This document shows, in pieces, positions 60,962 through 64,000 of a stretch of DNA of 64,000 bases. The stretch is from NCBI RefSeq assembly GCF_001552215.1, contig NZ_BCQT01000027.1:62001-126000 (forward strand), written 5' to 3'. Source of the DNA: Actinomadura macra NBRC 14102 (lineage in GTDB: Bacteria > Actinomycetota > Actinomycetes > Streptosporangiales > Streptosporangiaceae). The stretch's first letter is position 1. Every line of letters starts with the position of its first letter. Below the pieces are notes generated by a model. The model ran no database searches and was not told where the DNA came from. It saw nothing but the letters and a program-made list of their open reading frames with translations. Position numbers and translations under genes: made by a program.

Positions 60962-61732
60962 TCAGGCCGACCCGGGGGCGGACTGGCTCAAGCCGGCGAT
61001 CTCGTCCAGCAGCGCGGCCAGCTCACGCGGCTTGGAGAGCATCGGCCAATGGCCGGTGGGCAGTTCCCGATAGGTCCAGCCGGGTCCGGTCATCATCGCA
61101 AAGGCCGGGTTCCCCGTCTCGGCCAACTGCTGCACGCCCGCGACCGGGAAGGTGTTGGCGATCAGTGTGAGCGGGACGTCGGGCAGCGGCTCGGGCCGCG
61201 TCAGCGCCTGCGTCGCCGTGCGGAACGGCTGCGGCGTCCCCCGCTCGCGCATCCTGGCCAGTTGCCCGGCGGACAGGCCGGCGAGGTTGTGCGGGTCGGC
61301 CTCGGCCTCGAACGGCGGCACCGGAATCCGCCAGCCGTCCCCCTCGGACGCGACCCGCTCGCGCAGCGCCGCGCGCTCCTTCGGCTCATGGAAGTCGATG
61401 CCGGCCAGGCCCGTGGGCATCGGCCCGCTGTCCACGTAGACGACCCGCGCGACCCGGTCGGGGAAGCGGTCGGCCACGGCCGTCACCGCCATGTTCCCGC
61501 CGCTGTGCGCGACGAGGATCACCTCGTCCACGCCGCTGTCGTCGATGACGCGCACGATGTCGGCGGCGTGCGCGTCGACGTCCACCTCCGGCGTCGCCTC
61601 GTCCGCCCGCTCGGCGACCCCCCGCAGCGTCACCGCAAGCGCCTCGTGCCCCGCCGCCCGCAGGTCGGCCGCCACCTCGTCCCAGACCCAGCCGCCGAAC
61701 CAGTAACCAGGAACCAGTACGAACGTCGCCAT
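60962..61732 (-). CDS. alpha/beta hydrolase
   Basis: This 256-residue protein has LVPGYWFGGWVWDEVAADLRAAGHEALAVTLRG, the nucleophile elbow LVAHSGGN (first Gly replaced by Ala), and a late GWTYRELPTGHWPMLSKP with the catalytic His. The family includes esterases and salicylate-hydrolase-like enzymes (AB hydrolase 6). AAGGAAGGA precedes the ATG. It is divergent from the WYL regulator, which probably controls it. Confidence 0.9.
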   Translation of the reverse strand: MATFVLVPGYWFGGWVWDEVAADLRAAGHEALAVTLRGVAERADEATPEVDVDAHAADIVRVIDDSGVDEVILVAHSGGNMAVTAVADRFPDRVARVVYVDSGPMPTGLAGIDFHEPKERAALRERVASEGDGWRIPVPPFEAEADPHNLAGLSAGQLARMRERGTPQPFRTATQALTRPEPLPDVPLTLIANTFPVAGVQQLAETGNPAFAMMTGPGWTYRELPTGHWPMLSKPRELAALLDEIAGLSQSAPGSA

Positions 61733-61812
61733 GTCAGCGTCCTTCCTTGTGGGTACGACTCCACGCTACGGTCAATACCGGACAGAAAGCGCCCGGATTA
61801 AGTGAGTGACCT

Positions 61813-62784
61813 GTGTCACACCCGACCCATCCCACCACCCGTATCCTGACCATGCTCGAACTGCTGCAGGCCAACCACCACATGGGCGGGAGAGAACTGG
61901 CGCGGCGGCTCGGCGTGGACGAGCGGACCGTCCGCCGCTACGCCACGCGCCTGGAGGACCTCGGCATCCCCGTCGTGGCGCAGCGCGGACGCTACGGCGG
62001 ATACCGGCTCATGCCCGGCTACAAGCTGCCGCCGCTGATGCTCACCGACGACGAGGCGACCGCCGTGGTGCTCGGCCTGCTGGCCGGACGGCGGATGGGC
62101 CTGCCCAACCAGGCCACCGAGAGCGCCCTGGCCAAGGTCCAGCGCGTCCTGCCCACCCTCCTGCGCGAGCGGGTACAGGCCCTGCAGGACACCCTCGCGT
62201 TCACCCTCGCCGCCCGCGACCCCGCCGCGCCCGCCACCGAAGCACTGTTGACGCTGGCGGCGGCGGCCAGGGAACGCCGCCGCGTCCGGCTGCGCTACCG
62301 GTCCTTCCAGGGCGCCGGCACCGAACGCGACTTCGACCCCTACGGCCTGGTGTTCCACTCCGGCCGCTGGTACACCATGGGCCACGACCACCGCAGCGGC
62401 GAGACCCGCACGTTCCGGGTGGACCGTGTCGTGTCCGCCGAGCCCGGCACCGACACCTACGAGATCCCCGGCGACGTCGACCCCGCCCAGCACGTCACGC
62501 GGTCGCTGGCGGGCGTCCCGTACGCGCACGAGGTCGAGGTGCTGCTGGAGACCACCCTCGGCGAGGCACGCCGCCGCATCCCCGCCTCCACCGCCACACT
62601 GACCGAGACCGACGGGGGAGTACTCATGATCACCCGCGCGGAACGCCTGGACGGCATGGCGCAGATGCTGGCCGGGTTCGGCTGGCCGTTCGTCATCCAC
62701 CGGCCCGACGAGCTACGCGGCCACATCCGCGACCTCGCCCGCATCCTGGAGGAGCAGGCCGCCCGGCGACCGCCGGGCGGCTAA
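61813..62784 (+). CDS. YafY-type WYL-domain regulator
   Basis: This 323-residue protein has HTH_11 (RILTMLELLQANHHMGGRELARRLGVDERTVRRYATRLEDLGIPVVAQRGRYGGYRLM), the WYL domain (RRVRLRYRSFQGAGTERDFDPYGLVFHSGRWYTMGHDHRSGETRTFRVDRV) and a WCX end (MITRAERLDGMAQMLAGFGWPFVIHRPDELRGHIRDLARIL). The 80-base intergenic region to the hydrolase holds CGGT-CAAT-ACCG, a short inverted repeat. It probably regulates the hydrolase. Confidence 0.92.
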   Translation: MSHPTHPTTRILTMLELLQANHHMGGRELARRLGVDERTVRRYATRLEDLGIPVVAQRGRYGGYRLMPGYKLPPLMLTDDEATAVVLGLLAGRRMGLPNQATESALAKVQRVLPTLLRERVQALQDTLAFTLAARDPAAPATEALLTLAAAARERRRVRLRYRSFQGAGTERDFDPYGLVFHSGRWYTMGHDHRSGETRTFRVDRVVSAEPGTDTYEIPGDVDPAQHVTRSLAGVPYAHEVEVLLETTLGEARRRIPASTATLTETDGGVLMITRAERLDGMAQMLAGFGWPFVIHRPDELRGHIRDLARILEEQAARRPPGG

Positions 62785-63341
62785 CCGCGCTGCTTCCACT
62801 CCTCCCGGAGCATCGCGTACACGATCTCGTCGGTCCACTCGCCCTTGACCAGTTCGTTCTGCACCAGGTGCGCCTCGCGGCGCATCCCCAGACGCTTGAG
62901 CACCCGCGCGGACGCGGCGTTGCGACCGTCCAGCCGCCCGACGACACGGTGCAGCCCGAGGCCCTCGAACCCGAGCCGCAGCACCGCCTCGGCGGCCTCG
63001 GTGGCAAAGCCCTTACCGTGGTAGCCGGGGTTGAGGATGAAACCGATCTCGCCCTGCTGATGCTTTCGGCTGCGCCACTGCAGGTTGACCTCGCCGATCA
63101 GCGCGCCGGTCTGGCGCCACACGACCGCCAGCACCAGCCAGTCGCCCTCCTTCTCGACGGTCGAGGCGCTCATCTTCTGCTGGAGGAAGGAACGGGACTC
63201 CTCCAGGTTTCGGGGCTCCCAGTACAGGAAGCGCGCCACCTCGGGCAGGGACTGGTAGGCGTAGAGGCCGTCGAGGTCGCCCTCACGGAACGGCCGGAGG
63301 GTCAGCCGCTCGGTCTCAATGGGGTACGTGGGACGCAGCAC
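62781..63341 (-). CDS. GNAT family N-acetyltransferase (RimJ/L-like)
   Basis: This 186-residue protein is a typical RimJ-type acetyltransferase: LTLRPFREGDLDGLYAYQSLPEVARFLYWEP, LVLAVVWRQTGALIGEVNLQW, GEIGFILNPGYHGKGFATEAAEAVLRLGFEGLGLHRVVGRLDGRNAASARVLKRLGMRREAHLVQNELVKGEWTDEIVYAML. The acetyl-CoA loop is GYHGKGFATEA. It may modify a protein N-terminus or an aminoglycoside-like compound. The start is GTG at 63341. It overlaps the WYL stop by four bases. Confidence 0.92.
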   Translation of the reverse strand: MLRPTYPIETERLTLRPFREGDLDGLYAYQSLPEVARFLYWEPRNLEESRSFLQQKMSASTVEKEGDWLVLAVVWRQTGALIGEVNLQWRSRKHQQGEIGFILNPGYHGKGFATEAAEAVLRLGFEGLGLHRVVGRLDGRNAASARVLKRLGMRREAHLVQNELVKGEWTDEIVYAMLREEWKQRG

Positions 63342-63350
63342 ATAGTGATC

Positions 63351-64000
63351 CTATTCACGAGGTTCCCTATTGGGCGACCCGTGATTTCCCGGAAACCGGC
63401 CTGTCGCCGGAATTTCCTCCTCCCGTCGCCTGGTCGCGCCGCCGTCCCTCCCGCTCTCCTCGCCCAATCCGGCCTCGCGGCGCTCCTCCTCGTCGAAGGC
63501 GCGGGTGTCGCGGAACTCCACGAACGGCTCGCGTCCGGACGGGTGGCCCGCGGCGAGCGCGCGGCCCCGCTCCAGTTCGGCGTTCATCTCCGCGCCCAGC
63601 AGGATCGCCAGGTTGGTGATCCACAGCCAGATCAGGAAGACGATCACCCCGGCGAGGCTGCCGTAGGTCTTGTTGTAGGAGGAGAACCCCGCCACGTACA
63701 GCGCGAACACCCCCGACGCCACCAGCCACAACGCGATCGCCAGCAGCCCGCCCGGCGTCACCCAGCGGAAACCGCGCTTGGCGTTGGGGGAGGCCCAGTA
63801 CAGCAGCGCGAACAAGAAGCTGACCACGATCAGCAGGACGGGCCATTTGGCGATGTTCCAGGCGGTGACCGCCGCCGAGCCGAGGCCGAGCAGATCACCG
63901 ACCTCGCGGGCCAGCGGCCCCGACACCACCACCGCGATCGCCGACGCCGCCAGCAACACCAGCGTGATGAGGGTGACGCCGATACGGATCGGCAGGGTCT
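63351..64000 (-). CDS. YihY/BrkB family membrane protein, 5' end outside the window
   Basis: The frame stays open to the right edge (…TLPIRIGVTLITL then VLLAASAIAVVVSGPLAREVGDLLGLG), so the GTG at 63959 is not the start. Four helices are visible: LLAASAIAVVVSG, WPVLLIVVSFLFALLYWASP, LLAIALWLVASGVFALYVAGF and GVIVFLIWLWITNLAILLGAEMNAELERG, the last being the family hallmark. The C-terminal 70 residues are charged and disordered (FDEEERREAGLGEE). The family was once called RNase BN but is now seen as a membrane protein of unknown role. Confidence 0.9.
   Translation of the reverse strand, partial: TLPIRIGVTLITLVLLAASAIAVVVSGPLAREVGDLLGLGSAAVTAWNIAKWPVLLIVVSFLFALLYWASPNAKRGFRWVTPGGLLAIALWLVASGVFALYVAGFSSYNKTYGSLAGVIVFLIWLWITNLAILLGAEMNAELERGRALAAGHPSGREPFVEFRDTRAFDEEERREAGLGEESGRDGGATRRREEEIPATGRFPGNHGSPNREPRE

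Overview
This is a gene-dense, very GC-rich window with frequent GTG/TTG starts, ATGA-type stop/start overlaps and many likely leaderless genes. That points to an actinomycete. The left end (sbp, DUF881, garA, MerR, bifunctional nuclease, MerR, gcvP) matches the order of Mycobacterium tuberculosis Rv1825-Rv1832 except that gcvH is missing. Family content suggests a Streptosporangiales/Thermomonosporaceae-type organism such as Actinomadura; this placement is inference. There are no rRNA or tRNA genes, CRISPR arrays, insertion sequences or phage genes that I can see.

Layout. 1-4.4 kb: division and central-metabolism regulators (sbp partial, DUF881, GarA-like FHA protein with a zinc ribbon, FtsR-type MerR, bifunctional nuclease, second MerR). 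4.5-10.4 kb: a large LPG-synthase-like membrane protein divergent from gcvP, which follows a tandem glycine riboswitch. 10.6-13.3 kb: TPR protein behind an unusual leader, PPOX protein, small hydrolase, DUF5999. 13.4-17.4 kb: lactate-utilisation operon lutABC with a nine-copy repeat of the lutC ribosome-binding/start region, then a TetR gene. 17.5-25.3 kb: small and enzyme genes, MarR plus DrrAB-like exporter, secreted phytase-like esterase, primary-type sigma factor. 25.5-31.5 kb: CDF transporter and menE divergent from menBCD; menF lies at 37.4-38.6 kb. 31.7-39.4 kb: phosphatase, desaturase, Nei glycosylase, antiporter remnant, PEBP protein, WYL regulator, menF, bioY. 39.6-43.9 kb: spermidine-synthase-like protein, a truncated HtrA-type protease joined to a VOC/ArsR/SRPBCC cassette, and a DeoR/HAD divergent pair. 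44.1-49.4 kb: radical SAM protein behind an SOS box, GHL10 lipoprotein, DUF3040, anti-sigma-type ATPase, WYL-DinB fusion. 49.5-56.6 kb: the most accessory part: a 912-aa AAA-like protein with degenerate nucleotide-binding motifs, an EamA transporter with a leader minicistron, a TROVE-like vWA protein and an ARPP-1 protein with strong hairpins, and a small CxxC protein. 56.8-64 kb: AI-2E family transporter, GH3 hexosaminidase, PAP2 phosphatase, hydrolase/WYL pair, GNAT, BrkB/YihY (partial).

Links between genes: menE, menBCD and menF together cover the chorismate-to-DHNA-CoA part of menaquinone synthesis, and menE and menF share a TGAAC-N2-GTTCA palindrome over the -35 box. The glycine riboswitch ties gcvP to glycine. 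lutABC is one translationally coupled unit. The vWA/ARPP-1 pair, its hairpins and the neighbouring pseudo-ATPase are the best candidate for an undescribed system. The lutB-lutC repeat is the most unusual DNA structure.
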